Shown piece after piece: positions 7,362 to 14,702 of a DNA stretch of 62,351 nt. The notes beneath the pieces were generated by a model that was given only the letters and a program-made list of their open reading frames with translations, did not search any database and was not told the DNA's origin. Every line of letters begins with the position of its first letter. The stretch's first letter is position 1. Made by a program: the position numbers and the translations under genes. The stretch comes from Streptacidiphilus jiangxiensis (GTDB lineage Bacteria; Actinomycetota; Actinomycetes; Streptomycetales; Streptomycetaceae), in contig NZ_FOAZ01000035.1 in the NCBI RefSeq assembly GCF_900109465.1, forward strand, positions 1 through 62,351, given 5' to 3'.

Positions 7362-7799
7362 TCAGTCGAAGGGGAGCGCGTCCGCGCCCGCGATCACCGT
7401 GCCGGCCGTCGCCAGCTCGTGTTCGACCCGGATGGCCGCGTCCGGGGCGTAGCCCTCGTGCGCGCCCGAGGCCAGGACGACGCGGTACCCGCGTTTCAGC
7501 GCGCCCAGCGCGGTGGCCCGGACGGCCTCCTCGCTCCACACCCCGGCCAGCGCCACCCGGCAGCCGGCCGGCAGCGCGTCGGTGAGCGCCGAGCCGAGAA
7601 AGGCGTCGTCGGCGCCGTGGTCGATCACCTGCTCCTGCGGCCAGGAGCCGAAGAGCAGCTCCTGCCCTCCGGTGCGCAGGTGCACCACGGCCGCGCCCTC
7701 GTTGCGGGCGCGGTTGAGCAGTGCACGCAGGGCGGTGTGCACGGAGGGGGTGAGCAGCATGTCGCGCTGCGCGTCGATCAGGACGAGCACGGTGGGCAT
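7362..7799 (-). CDS. Isochorismatase-fold hydrolase homologue lacking the catalytic cysteine
   Basis: A 145-residue protein with the isochorismatase / cysteine-hydrolase fold: LVLIDAQ strand with Asp9, an AGVWSEEAVRATA segment and a final strand ending near residue 140. In cysteine hydrolases (nicotinamidase, N-carbamoylsarcosine amidase) the AGVxTxxCVxxTA segment carries the nucleophile; here Ala92 stands at that place. The usual catalytic Lys after strand 2 also appears replaced by Arg (HLRTGG). The protein may therefore be a binding protein or use different chemistry. ATG at 7799 is preferred over a longer frame to 7871. It lies between the two tRNA-Val(CAC) genes, on the opposite strand. 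Confidence 0.8.
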   Translation of the reverse strand: MPTVLVLIDAQRDMLLTPSVHTALRALLNRARNEGAAVVHLRTGGQELLFGSWPQEQVIDHGADDAFLGSALTDALPAGCRVALAGVWSEEAVRATALGALKRGYRVVLASGAHEGYAPDAAIRVEHELATAGTVIAGADALPFD

Positions 7800-7905
7800 G
7801 GTTCGAAGGTAGCACTGGTGTTCGAATGATTCGAGGCGAAGCGCCGGGTTCCGGGTGCGGTTTTTCGGCATCGGCCCAGGCAGTGCTAATGTTCTCTGCG
7901 TGCCC

Positions 7906-7977
7906 GGGCGATTAGCTCAGTGGGAGAGCGCTTCGTTCACACCGAAGAGGCCACTGGTTCGAAACCAGTATCGCCCA
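7906..7977 (+). tRNA. tRNA-Val (anticodon CAC), copy 2
   Basis: It has the same 72-nt cloverleaf as the copy at 7192, differing at two positions (variable region/T-arm base and one T-loop base, TTCGAAA rather than TTCGAAC). The CTAATG-type hexamer at about 7886-7892 may be its -10 box. A perfect hairpin follows. Confidence 0.96.
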
Positions 7978-7990
7978 CCCGTGCAAGGCT

Positions 7991-8018
7991 TGAAGGCCCC
8001 TCAAGTGAGGGGCCTTCA
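7991..8018. terminator. Bidirectional terminator between tRNA-Val copy 2 and the exonuclease gene
   Basis: TGAAGGCCCCTCA and TGAGGGGCCTTCA form a perfect 13-pair stem with a two-base loop. It sits between the tRNA and the convergent exonuclease stop at 8024 and can serve both. Confidence 0.9.
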
Positions 8019-8023
8019 GTCGT

Positions 8024-8749
8024 TCATGCCGCGTGTTCCAGGGGGAGTCGCAGCGGCCAGGCCGTTTCGACCGGTGTCGGGGTGCCGCTGCGGGCGAACC
8101 ACCGTTCCAGCCCCCGGGCCTGGGCCGCGTGCCAGACCGCCTGGCGCAGGTGCAGCTCGGCGGCGCTGAGACCCTCCAGCGCGCCGCGGTGACGCCGCCC
8201 TATCGCCCGGGACAGCTCCAGCGCCGCCGTCGCGTCGGCCGCCGCGTCGTGCGCGTCGGTCAGGGCGACCCCGTAGTGCTCGCACAGAGCGGTCAGGGTC
8301 CGGCGACCCTTGCGGTAGCGGTCGACATGCCGGTCCAGTACCCACGGGTCGACCACCAACAGTGAACCACCGGACGTGTACTGAGCAAGCGTCAGTCCCC
8401 GGTGCCGGCGCAGCTCGCGGTCGAGCAGGGTGAGGTCGTAGGGGGCGTTCATCACCACCAGCGGACGGCCCGCCCGCGCGTTTTCGGCCAGGGCTCGGGC
8501 GATCGCCTCGACCGCCGTGCCGGGAGCGCCCCCGTGCTCGCGCGCCCACGCGTCCGTCAGCCCGTGCACGGCCGTGGCCTGCGCCGGGATCGGCAGGCCC
8601 GGGTCGATGACCCAGTCCCGTCGCAGCAGCGGCCCGCCGGGCGTCTCCTGGACGACCAGTGCGGCCGTCACGATCCGGTCCTGCTCGACGTCCACCCCGG
8701 TCGTCTCGGTGTCGAAGGAGGCGAGAGCCCCCTCGTACCAGAGCGTCAT
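8024..8749 (-). CDS. DnaQ-like 3'-5' exonuclease
   Basis: A 241-residue DEDDh-type exonuclease domain protein. Exo I is visible as SFDTETTG (Asp and Glu metal ligands, about residues 12-18), Exo II lies around VVMNAPYDLTLLDREL, and Exo III as HDAAADATAALEL with its His-Asp pair. The family includes the proofreading epsilon subunit and stand-alone nucleases; the short C-terminal extension (residues 190-241) does not identify a partner. ATG at 8749 with a GGGGG box upstream is preferred to a frame extending to 8842, which lacks a ribosome-binding site. Confidence 0.88.
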   Translation of the reverse strand: MTLWYEGALASFDTETTGVDVEQDRIVTAALVVQETPGGPLLRRDWVIDPGLPIPAQATAVHGLTDAWAREHGGAPGTAVEAIARALAENARAGRPLVVMNAPYDLTLLDRELRRHRGLTLAQYTSGGSLLVVDPWVLDRHVDRYRKGRRTLTALCEHYGVALTDAHDAAADATAALELSRAIGRRHRGALEGLSAAELHLRQAVWHAAQARGLERWFARSGTPTPVETAWPLRLPLEHAA

Positions 8750-8960
8750 CCCCGACCCCCTGTCCTGCGTCCTTCCATCCCCGCAGTCCCGGCCGGACCG
8801 CGAAGTGCTCACGATCGGGTGATACCCGGTCACTTTCCGCACTCAATCCTCGATCTGCGGGCGGATCTCCGTTTCATGCCACCGGCGGCTGGAAAAACCG
8901 GAGTTGACGGGGTGTCCGGGACCGGACGGGCGTCCCCGTCGCCCACCGAGAGCGGCAGTG

Positions 8961-9524
8961 ATGGCATTCTCCCTGCCCGAGCCGGTCGAGCGACCGGACG
9001 ACGGGCGCACCCTGCGCGGCCAACTGGCCGTCACGTCCTGCATGGAGACGCTGCAGGTCGGCTACCTGCACGCGGTGGCCGCCGCGGCGGGCTGCGCGCT
9101 GGCCTCGCCCTTCCCGGACAACGGCATCGACTGGCACCTGAGCCACGGCAGCCCACTGCACGTCGAGGACGACGAGGTCACCATCAAGGTCCAGCTGAAG
9201 TGCACCTACCAGATCGCGCCGAATCCGACCGGACCGTCCTTCAGCTTCACGCTCGACAACGAGCACCTGCGCAAACTCGCGCACCCGCGGGTCGCCGTCC
9301 ACAAGATCCTCGTCGTCATGCTGGTCCCACGTGAGGTCGACCAGTGGCTGCTGGCCCTGCCCGACCGGCTGGAGCTGCGGCACTGCTGCTACTGGGTCAA
9401 CCTGGCCGGCCATCCGGTCACCGGGCGGCGGCGGACGAATGTCCGGATACCGACTCACCAGGTCTTCGACGATCGCGCGCTGTGCGCCATCATGGCGCGT
9501 GTGGGGGCAGGCGAGCGGCCCTGA
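8961..9524 (+). CDS. DUF4365 domain protein (possible PD-(D/E)xK-type nuclease fold)
   Basis: A 187-residue protein matching the DUF4365 family as I know it from actinobacteria. The visible pattern is an acidic segment NGIDWHLSHG followed after a strand by VTIKVQLKCTY. This resembles the D...Q/ExK signature of restriction-endonuclease-like folds, so a nuclease or nucleic-acid-binding role is possible but unproven. The ATG at 8961 follows an in-frame GTG at 8958, either of which could be used; the open frame from a TTG at 8904 has no ribosome-binding site. The next gene starts 83 bases downstream on the same strand. Confidence 0.72.
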   Translation: MAFSLPEPVERPDDGRTLRGQLAVTSCMETLQVGYLHAVAAAAGCALASPFPDNGIDWHLSHGSPLHVEDDEVTIKVQLKCTYQIAPNPTGPSFSFTLDNEHLRKLAHPRVAVHKILVVMLVPREVDQWLLALPDRLELRHCCYWVNLAGHPVTGRRRTNVRIPTHQVFDDRALCAIMARVGAGERP

Positions 9525-9607
9525 TCGATCCGGTCCAGGGCTCCGGGCCGCCGAGAGGCGGCCATCGAGCGGTGAGGCAGCACCCACCGGCGCGGGAGGC
9601 GAAGGGC

Positions 9608-10873
9608 GTGACAGCCAGGCGTGACACCACGGCAGACGAGGTGACCCCCGTGGCGCGCGCCGCCGTACGCGCGCGGGGACCCCGCGCGCCCCACGCGGAC
9701 CCCGACACCGCCGCCGACGAGCCCGCCGTCCCCGACGCCACCCGGGTCGACCCCGACGTGCTCGCCACACTGCTGGCCCGGCACGGCTGGATCCGTCGCG
9801 GCGGTTCCGGCGGCCGCTACAGCCGCTGGGCGCCGCCGAACGACCAGGAGCCGGACACCAGCCTCCTCGTCCCCGCCGACCGCGGCTTCGACGACAGCGT
9901 CGACCTGCTGGAGGAGAGCCTCAGCACCCTGGCCCGCTCCGGTGTTCCCTCCGCCCGCGCCATCCTCGCCGCGCTGCTGGTGCCCGGCGACGAGATCCAC
10001 TGGCGTCGCGAGGTGCCCGGCGTCGGCGGAGCGGTGCCGTGGGGAAGCGAGACCGAGCTGCGCGAGGCCGCGACCGCGATGCTGGCCGCCGCCGCGAAGG
10101 CCGGCCGCGCCCGCTGCGCCTACTACGGCGCCCGCCTGGACCGCTACGCCGCCCGCTTCCTCGACCGTGTCCTGGTCGTCCCGCCCGGCACCGGCGCGGG
10201 ACTGCTCACCGCCTACACCCCCGCCCCGACCGACCGCCCCGCCGCCACCACCCTCGTCCTCGCCCTGGAGGCGCTGCGCGAGGCGGTCGACCTGCAGCGG
10301 GCCACCGGGCAGCAGGAGGCCTTCGACAACGGCGTCCGTCTGGGCCTGAGCCACGAGCTGATCTCGTCCGTGGTGCTGCTGGTCCGCGGCAGCGAGGGGG
10401 CGCGGATCAGCCTCCACTGGTCCGCGCAGGTCGGCCCGCCCCCCGGCTTCGGCAGCCGCCGCCCCGCGGTCGAGTTCTCCCCGGGTGATCTGCCGGCCCT
10501 GGAGGCGGCGGCAGCCCGCCTGGAACGCAGCGAACCCGCCGTCGACGTCGAGCTCACCGGCGCGGTGGTGCGCCTCAAGCGGGCGGTGCCGGGTGGCGAG
10601 GGCGTGGTCCGCCTGCGCGTCCTGAGCGGCGCGGAGGTCGACGAGGTCCGTATCCGTCTCGGCGACGCGGACTACCGGGTCGCCGTGGGTGCGCACCTGG
10701 ACGGCACGGCCGTCCGGGTCCGCGGCCGCCTGGAACGCAAGGGCGGCTTCCGCCGCCTCGGCGCGGCCCACGACGTGACCGTGGTCGACCTCGACGACGC
10801 GGAACGCGAACGCCTGGCGAAGACCCTCCGCCTCCGCGCAGGCCTCGCCTCCGGCGAGGACGAGACGGATTGA
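9608..10873 (+). CDS. Conserved-looking actinobacterial protein of unknown function
   Basis: A 421-residue soluble protein with no signal peptide or membrane segment. The first 40 residues are Ala/Pro/Arg/Asp-rich and probably disordered. A short globular part follows (DPDVLATLLARHGWIRRGGSGG, about residues 45-65), then a long mixed alpha/beta region with a highly charged C-terminal portion (VRGRLERKGGFRRL near 380). I do not recognise a named family. The GTG at 9608 is chosen because GGGAGG lies about 9 bases upstream; the frame is open much further but overlaps the DUF4365 gene. A palindromic repeat follows its stop. Confidence 0.68.
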   Translation: MTARRDTTADEVTPVARAAVRARGPRAPHADPDTAADEPAVPDATRVDPDVLATLLARHGWIRRGGSGGRYSRWAPPNDQEPDTSLLVPADRGFDDSVDLLEESLSTLARSGVPSARAILAALLVPGDEIHWRREVPGVGGAVPWGSETELREAATAMLAAAAKAGRARCAYYGARLDRYAARFLDRVLVVPPGTGAGLLTAYTPAPTDRPAATTLVLALEALREAVDLQRATGQQEAFDNGVRLGLSHELISSVVLLVRGSEGARISLHWSAQVGPPPGFGSRRPAVEFSPGDLPALEAAAARLERSEPAVDVELTGAVVRLKRAVPGGEGVVRLRVLSGAEVDEVRIRLGDADYRVAVGAHLDGTAVRVRGRLERKGGFRRLGAAHDVTVVDLDDAERERLAKTLRLRAGLASGEDETD

Positions 10874-10880
10874 TGCCCTG

Positions 10881-10990
10881 CCCGGGGGCGCGAGGAACTG
10901 CGCGAGAAACCCTCCGGAGGCGGATGGCCCTGTCCGCTCGGGATCTCAATGCCCGGGGTGGCTTGTCGCGCAGTTCCTCGCGCCCCCGGG
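10881..10990. repeat. Long palindromic intergenic repeat, copy 2
   Basis: CCCGGGGGCGCGAGGAACTG on the left pairs with CAGTTCCTCGCGCCCCCGGG on the right (20 of 20), with a weaker inner stem and a spacer carrying CGGATGGCCCTG in forward orientation. It lies between the unknown 421-residue protein and thrS, about 75 bases before the thrS start. Confidence 0.9.
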
Positions 10991-11065
10991 GGTAGTGCGA
11001 CTTCCCGGGTAACATCGTGCTCGCGCAGCGTTCCCGCTGCTTCTTCCGAGAGTCAGGAGAGTCCG

Positions 11066-13042
11066 GTGTCGGACGTCCGTGTGGTCATCAGTCGCGAACC
11101 CGATCGGGAAGACCGCGTGGTGACGACGGGCACGACGGCCGCCGAGCTCTTCCAGGGCGAGCGGGCCGTCATCGCCGCCAAGGTCGCCGGCGAGCTGAAG
11201 GACCTCACCTACGTCGTCCAGGACGGCGACGAGGTCGAGCCCGTCGAGATCACCAGCGAGGACGGCCTCAACATCCTGCGCCACTCCACCGCGCACGTGA
11301 TGGCCCAGGCCGTGCAGGAGGTCTTCCCGGAGGCCAAGCTCGGCATCGGTCCGCCGATCAAGGACGGCTTCTACTACGACTTCGACGTCGAGAAGCCGTT
11401 CACTCCCGAGGACCTCAAGGTCATCGAGAAGAAGATGCAGGAGATCCAGAAGCGCGGCCAGCGCTTCCAGCGCCGCGTGGTGACCGAGGACGCCGCCCGC
11501 GAAGAGCTGGCGAGCGAGCCGTACAAGCTGGAGCTGATCGGCCTCAAGGGCTCCGCGTCGACCGACGACGGCGCGAACGTCGAGGTGGGCGGCGGCGAGC
11601 TGACCATCTACGACAACCTGGACGCCAAGACCGGCGAGCTGTGCTGGAAGGACCTCTGCCGCGGTCCCCACCTGCCGAGCACCCGCCTGATCCCGGCCTT
11701 CAAGCTGATGCGCAACGCCGCCGCCTACTGGCGCGGCAGCGAGAAGAACCCGATGCTGCAGCGCATCTACGGGACCGCCTGGCCGTCCAAGGACGAGCTG
11801 AAGGCGTACCTCGACTTCCTGGAGGAGGCCGAGAAGCGCGACCACCGCAAGCTCGGCTCCGAGCTGGACCTCTTCTCGATCCCCGAGGAGATCGGCTCCG
11901 GCCTCGCGGTCTTCCATCCCAAGGGCGGCATCATCCGCCGCGCCATGGAGGACTACTCGCGCAAGCGGCACGAGGAGGCGGACTACCAGTTCGTCTACTC
12001 CCCGCACGCCACCAAGGGCACCCTCTTCGAGAAGTCCGGCCACCTGGACTGGTACGCCGACGGCATGTACCCGCCCATGCAGCTCGACGAGGGCGTGGAC
12101 TACTACCTCAAGCCCATGAACTGCCCGATGCACAACCTGATCTTCGACGCGCGTGGTCGCTCCTACCGTGAGCTGCCGCTGCGCCTGTTCGAGTTCGGCA
12201 CCGTGTACCGGTACGAGAAGTCGGGCGTCGTGCACGGTCTGACCCGTGCCCGCGGCTTCACGCAGGACGACGCGCACATCTACTGCACCAAGGAGCAGAT
12301 GGCGGACGAGCTCGACTCGCTGCTGACCTTCGTGCTGGACCTGCTGCGCGACTACGGCCTCAACGACTTCTACCTGGAGCTCTCCACCAAGGACCCGGAG
12401 AAGTACATCGGGTCGGACGAGGTCTGGGAGGAGGCGACCGAGACGCTGCGCAAGGCCGCCGAGAAGCAGGGCCTGCCGCTGACCCCGGACCCGGGCGGCG
12501 CCGCCTTCTACGGCCCGAAGATCTCCGTCCAGGCCAAGGACGCGATCGGCCGCACCTGGCAGATGTCGACCATCCAGGTCGACTTCAACCTGCCGGAGCG
12601 CTTCGACCTCGAGTACACCGCGCCGGACGGCTCGCGCCAGCGGCCGGTCATGATCCACCGCGCGCTCTTCGGCTCGATCGAGCGCTTCTTCGCGGTCCTG
12701 CTGGAGCACTACGCCGGCGCCATGCCGCCGTGGCTCGCCCCGGTCCAGGCCGTCGGCATCCCGATCGGCGACGCCCACATCGAGTACCTCCAGGAGTTCG
12801 CCCGCGAGGCGAAGGCCAAGGGCCTGCGGGTGGACGTGGACGCCTCCAACGACCGGATGCAGAAGAAGATCCGCAACCACCAGAAGCTGAAGACCCCGTT
12901 CATGGTCATCGTCGGCGACGAGGACATGGCGGCCGGCACGGTCTCCTTCCGCTACCGCGACGGCTCCCAGGAGAACGGCATCCCGCGTGCCGACGCCCTG
13001 GCGAAGCTCGTCGACGTGGTCGAGCGACGGGTGCAGGTGTAA
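11066..13042 (+). CDS. thrS: Threonyl-tRNA synthetase
   Basis: A 658-residue class II synthetase that charges tRNA-Thr. Domains in order: N-terminal TGS domain (residues 1-65), editing/SAD domain with HSTAHVMAQ (about 75) for removal of mischarged Ser, catalytic core with the zinc ligand in MNCPMH plus later His residues, motif 2 region EFGTVYRYEKSG, motif 3 around IHRALFGSIERF, and the anticodon-binding domain (about 550-650). Length is normal for the family. GTG at 11066 with AGGAG about 9 bases upstream; the longer frame would run through the palindromic repeat. No T-box leader is visible. Confidence 0.97.
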   Translation: MSDVRVVISREPDREDRVVTTGTTAAELFQGERAVIAAKVAGELKDLTYVVQDGDEVEPVEITSEDGLNILRHSTAHVMAQAVQEVFPEAKLGIGPPIKDGFYYDFDVEKPFTPEDLKVIEKKMQEIQKRGQRFQRRVVTEDAAREELASEPYKLELIGLKGSASTDDGANVEVGGGELTIYDNLDAKTGELCWKDLCRGPHLPSTRLIPAFKLMRNAAAYWRGSEKNPMLQRIYGTAWPSKDELKAYLDFLEEAEKRDHRKLGSELDLFSIPEEIGSGLAVFHPKGGIIRRAMEDYSRKRHEEADYQFVYSPHATKGTLFEKSGHLDWYADGMYPPMQLDEGVDYYLKPMNCPMHNLIFDARGRSYRELPLRLFEFGTVYRYEKSGVVHGLTRARGFTQDDAHIYCTKEQMADELDSLLTFVLDLLRDYGLNDFYLELSTKDPEKYIGSDEVWEEATETLRKAAEKQGLPLTPDPGGAAFYGPKISVQAKDAIGRTWQMSTIQVDFNLPERFDLEYTAPDGSRQRPVMIHRALFGSIERFFAVLLEHYAGAMPPWLAPVQAVGIPIGDAHIEYLQEFAREAKAKGLRVDVDASNDRMQKKIRNHQKLKTPFMVIVGDEDMAAGTVSFRYRDGSQENGIPRADALAKLVDVVERRVQV

Positions 13043-13076
13043 GAAGCAGCCAGCTCTGATCAGGCACTGAGTAGGT

Positions 13077-13103
13077 GAGGGCGGTCCCGACGGGGCCGCC
13101 CTC
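13077..13103 (+). terminator. Hairpin after thrS
   Basis: GAGGGCGG pairs with CCGCCCTC around an 11-base G/C-rich loop that can pair further (CCC/GGG). It lies 34 bases past the thrS stop and just before the HIT-family gene. Confidence 0.65.
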
Positions 13104-13108
13104 ACGTC

Positions 13109-13114
13109 TATGCT
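13109..13114 (+). promoter_or_regulatory. -10 box (TATGCT) for a probably leaderless HIT transcript
   Basis: TATGCT ends 7 bases before the ATG at 13122, and no Shine-Dalgarno sequence precedes that ATG. This spacing puts the transcription start at or next to the A of the start codon. The -35 region is poor (CCCGAC). Confidence 0.5.
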
Positions 13115-13121
13115 GATCAGC

Positions 13122-13667
13122 ATGACGACGGAGCCGGAGCAGCAGTACGGAGCGGGTGCCCCCGACGGATTCGGGCGCCTGTGGACCCCCCACCGGATGG
13201 CGTACATCCAGGGCGAGTCCAAGCCCACCGGACCGCTGCCCGACGACGGCTGCCCGTTCTGTGCGATCCCGGCCATGACGGACGAGGACGGCCTGATCGT
13301 CCGTCGCGGCGTGCACGCCTACGCGGTGCTCAACAAGTACCCGTACAACGGTGGCCACTTGATGGCGGTCCCGTACCGGCACGTCGCCGACTACACCGAG
13401 CTGACGGCCGAGGAGACGGTCGAGATCGCCGAGCTGACCAAGCAGGCCATGACCGCCCTGCGTGCCGCGTCCGGCGCCCACGGCTTCAACATCGGCATCA
13501 ACCAGGGCTCTGCGGGCGGCGCCGGCATCGCCGCCCACCTCCACCAGCACGTGGTCCCGCGGTGGGGCGGCGACACCAACTTCATGCCCGTGGTCGGACA
13601 CGTCAAGGTCCTGCCGCAGATGCTCGGCGACACCCGCAAGCTCATCGCCGACGCCTGGCCGGAGTAG
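13122..13667 (+). CDS. HIT-family nucleotide hydrolase/phosphorylase
   Basis: A 181-residue histidine-triad protein. A zinc-type pair in CPFC (about residues 42-45) and the triad HLHQHVVPRW (about residues 138-147) are both present, as in the branch that includes Ap4A phosphorylases. It should bind nucleotides and cleave a phosphoanhydride or phosphoramidate through a His nucleophile. The ATG at 13122 is preferred because a -10 box sits the right distance for a leaderless message; another in-frame ATG at 13110 is possible. It follows thrS on the same strand and precedes a convergent YidC-like gene by 3 bases. Confidence 0.88.
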   Translation: MTTEPEQQYGAGAPDGFGRLWTPHRMAYIQGESKPTGPLPDDGCPFCAIPAMTDEDGLIVRRGVHAYAVLNKYPYNGGHLMAVPYRHVADYTELTAEETVEIAELTKQAMTALRAASGAHGFNIGINQGSAGGAGIAAHLHQHVVPRWGGDTNFMPVVGHVKVLPQMLGDTRKLIADAWPE

Positions 13668-13670
13668 GCG

Positions 13671-14321
13671 CTACATCAGCAGGGCGCGCTCGCCGAAGGT
13701 CCACGCGGTCGTCGTGAGCAGGTAGAGCGCGCCGGCCAGCGGGAGCAGGGCGGCGAACACCGCGGTGCCGAACGGCAGCAGCGCCGGCAGATGCGGGCTC
13801 TGCGGCGAAAGGCGCCGGGTGCGGCGGTAGTTGAGGTAGCCGAGAACCAGCAGCCCGAGCAGGATCGCGCCGAACACCGGAGCCGTGGACACCCCGGCCG
13901 CCAGGTGGGCGCCGAGCGGCACGCCGAGCAGCGTGTGCGCGAGCAGCGCCTGCCCGCTCGGGTCGGCGACCCCGGTGAAGACCCGGTACATCACCGAGAA
14001 GACGGGGATCTGCAGCAGCATCGGCAGGCACCCGGCGAGCGGCGAGGCGCCCTCCTCCCGGTAGAGCACCGAGAGTTCGCGCCGCATGCGCTCGGGGTCG
14101 CGGGCGTGCTTCTTCCGCAGCGCGGCGGCGTGCGGGGCGAGCCGCGAACGGACCTTCTCACCGCGGGCGGCGGCCCGCGCGAACGGGTGCAGCAGCAGCC
14201 GGACACCCACGGTGAACAGCACCACGGCGAGCGCGCCCGGGACCAGGTGGGAGAGTGCGCCGACGAACTGCGCGGCCTCCCGGGCGATCGGATCGAGCAG
14301 GGAGAACGGGGAGATGTGCAT
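13671..14321 (-). CDS. YidC/Oxa1-type membrane protein insertase paralogue
   Basis: A 216-residue polytopic protein of the YidC/Oxa1/Alb3 family. The visible core is a first membrane helix, a positively charged cytoplasmic hairpin (RSRLAPHAAALRKKHARDPERMRRELSVLY), the GASPLAGCLPMLLQIPVFSVMYRVF helix and three further helices ending about residue 210. It lacks the long periplasmic domain and signal-type N-terminus of Gram-negative YidC. It is not in the rnpA/jag locus where the main insertase lies, so it is probably a second, specialised copy. ATG at 14321 with AAGGG about 12 bases upstream. It is the last gene of a three-gene minus-strand unit of membrane proteins. Confidence 0.88.
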   Translation of the reverse strand: MHISPFSLLDPIAREAAQFVGALSHLVPGALAVVLFTVGVRLLLHPFARAAARGEKVRSRLAPHAAALRKKHARDPERMRRELSVLYREEGASPLAGCLPMLLQIPVFSVMYRVFTGVADPSGQALLAHTLLGVPLGAHLAAGVSTAPVFGAILLGLLVLGYLNYRRTRRLSPQSPHLPALLPFGTAVFAALLPLAGALYLLTTTAWTFGERALLM

Positions 14322-14386
14322 GACGGAGGAACCCTTCGACGGCGTGGGACAAGGACGCGGAAGGGCGGTACGGACAGCAGGTGAGC

Positions 14387-14701
14387 TCAGCCGGTGACCG
14401 CCCGCAGGCGGGCGGACGGTGCTCGGGGGCGCCGGCGGCCCCGAGCGTCGGGGTCGCGCTGCGGCATGAAGGCGGTGTGCCACGCGTATTCACGGCGCTG
14501 CGCCGGGGCTCGGGCGGCGCCGACGCCCGCGAGGACCCGGATGCGCCCGAGCACGGCCCACCCGGCGGCGGACCCCACGACCAGCGTGAGCATGGCGCCG
14601 GCGGCGAGCACGAGCAGCGGCCCCTGCGAGGGCAGCAGCAGGTGCAGCAGCAGCTGCACGAGCAGCGCCGGCGCGGTGAGACGAGCGGTCAGGGCGCGCA
14701 C
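14387..14701 (-). CDS. Small membrane protein (DUF6412-like)
   Basis: A 104-residue protein with two membrane helices (about residues 10-32 and 33-55) followed by a basic soluble tail rich in Arg and Pro. Similar small proteins next to YidC-like genes in streptomycetes carry the DUF6412 name, as far as I recall. Function unknown. The GTG at 14701 begins one base after the stop of the upstream 543-residue gene, so translation is probably coupled. Confidence 0.7.
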   Translation of the reverse strand: MRALTARLTAPALLVQLLLHLLLPSQGPLLVLAAGAMLTLVVGSAAGWAVLGRIRVLAGVGAARAPAQRREYAWHTAFMPQRDPDARGRRRPRAPSARLRAVTG

Positions 14702-14702
14702 G

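Noticed and set aside
10991..11065. T-box riboswitch ahead of thrS
   Set aside because: The leader is only about 75 bases after the palindrome, has no T-box motif and no specifier hairpin.
10946..13276. A 776-codon minus-strand frame opposite thrS
   Set aside because: Antisense shadow of thrS with biased composition and no recognisable domain.
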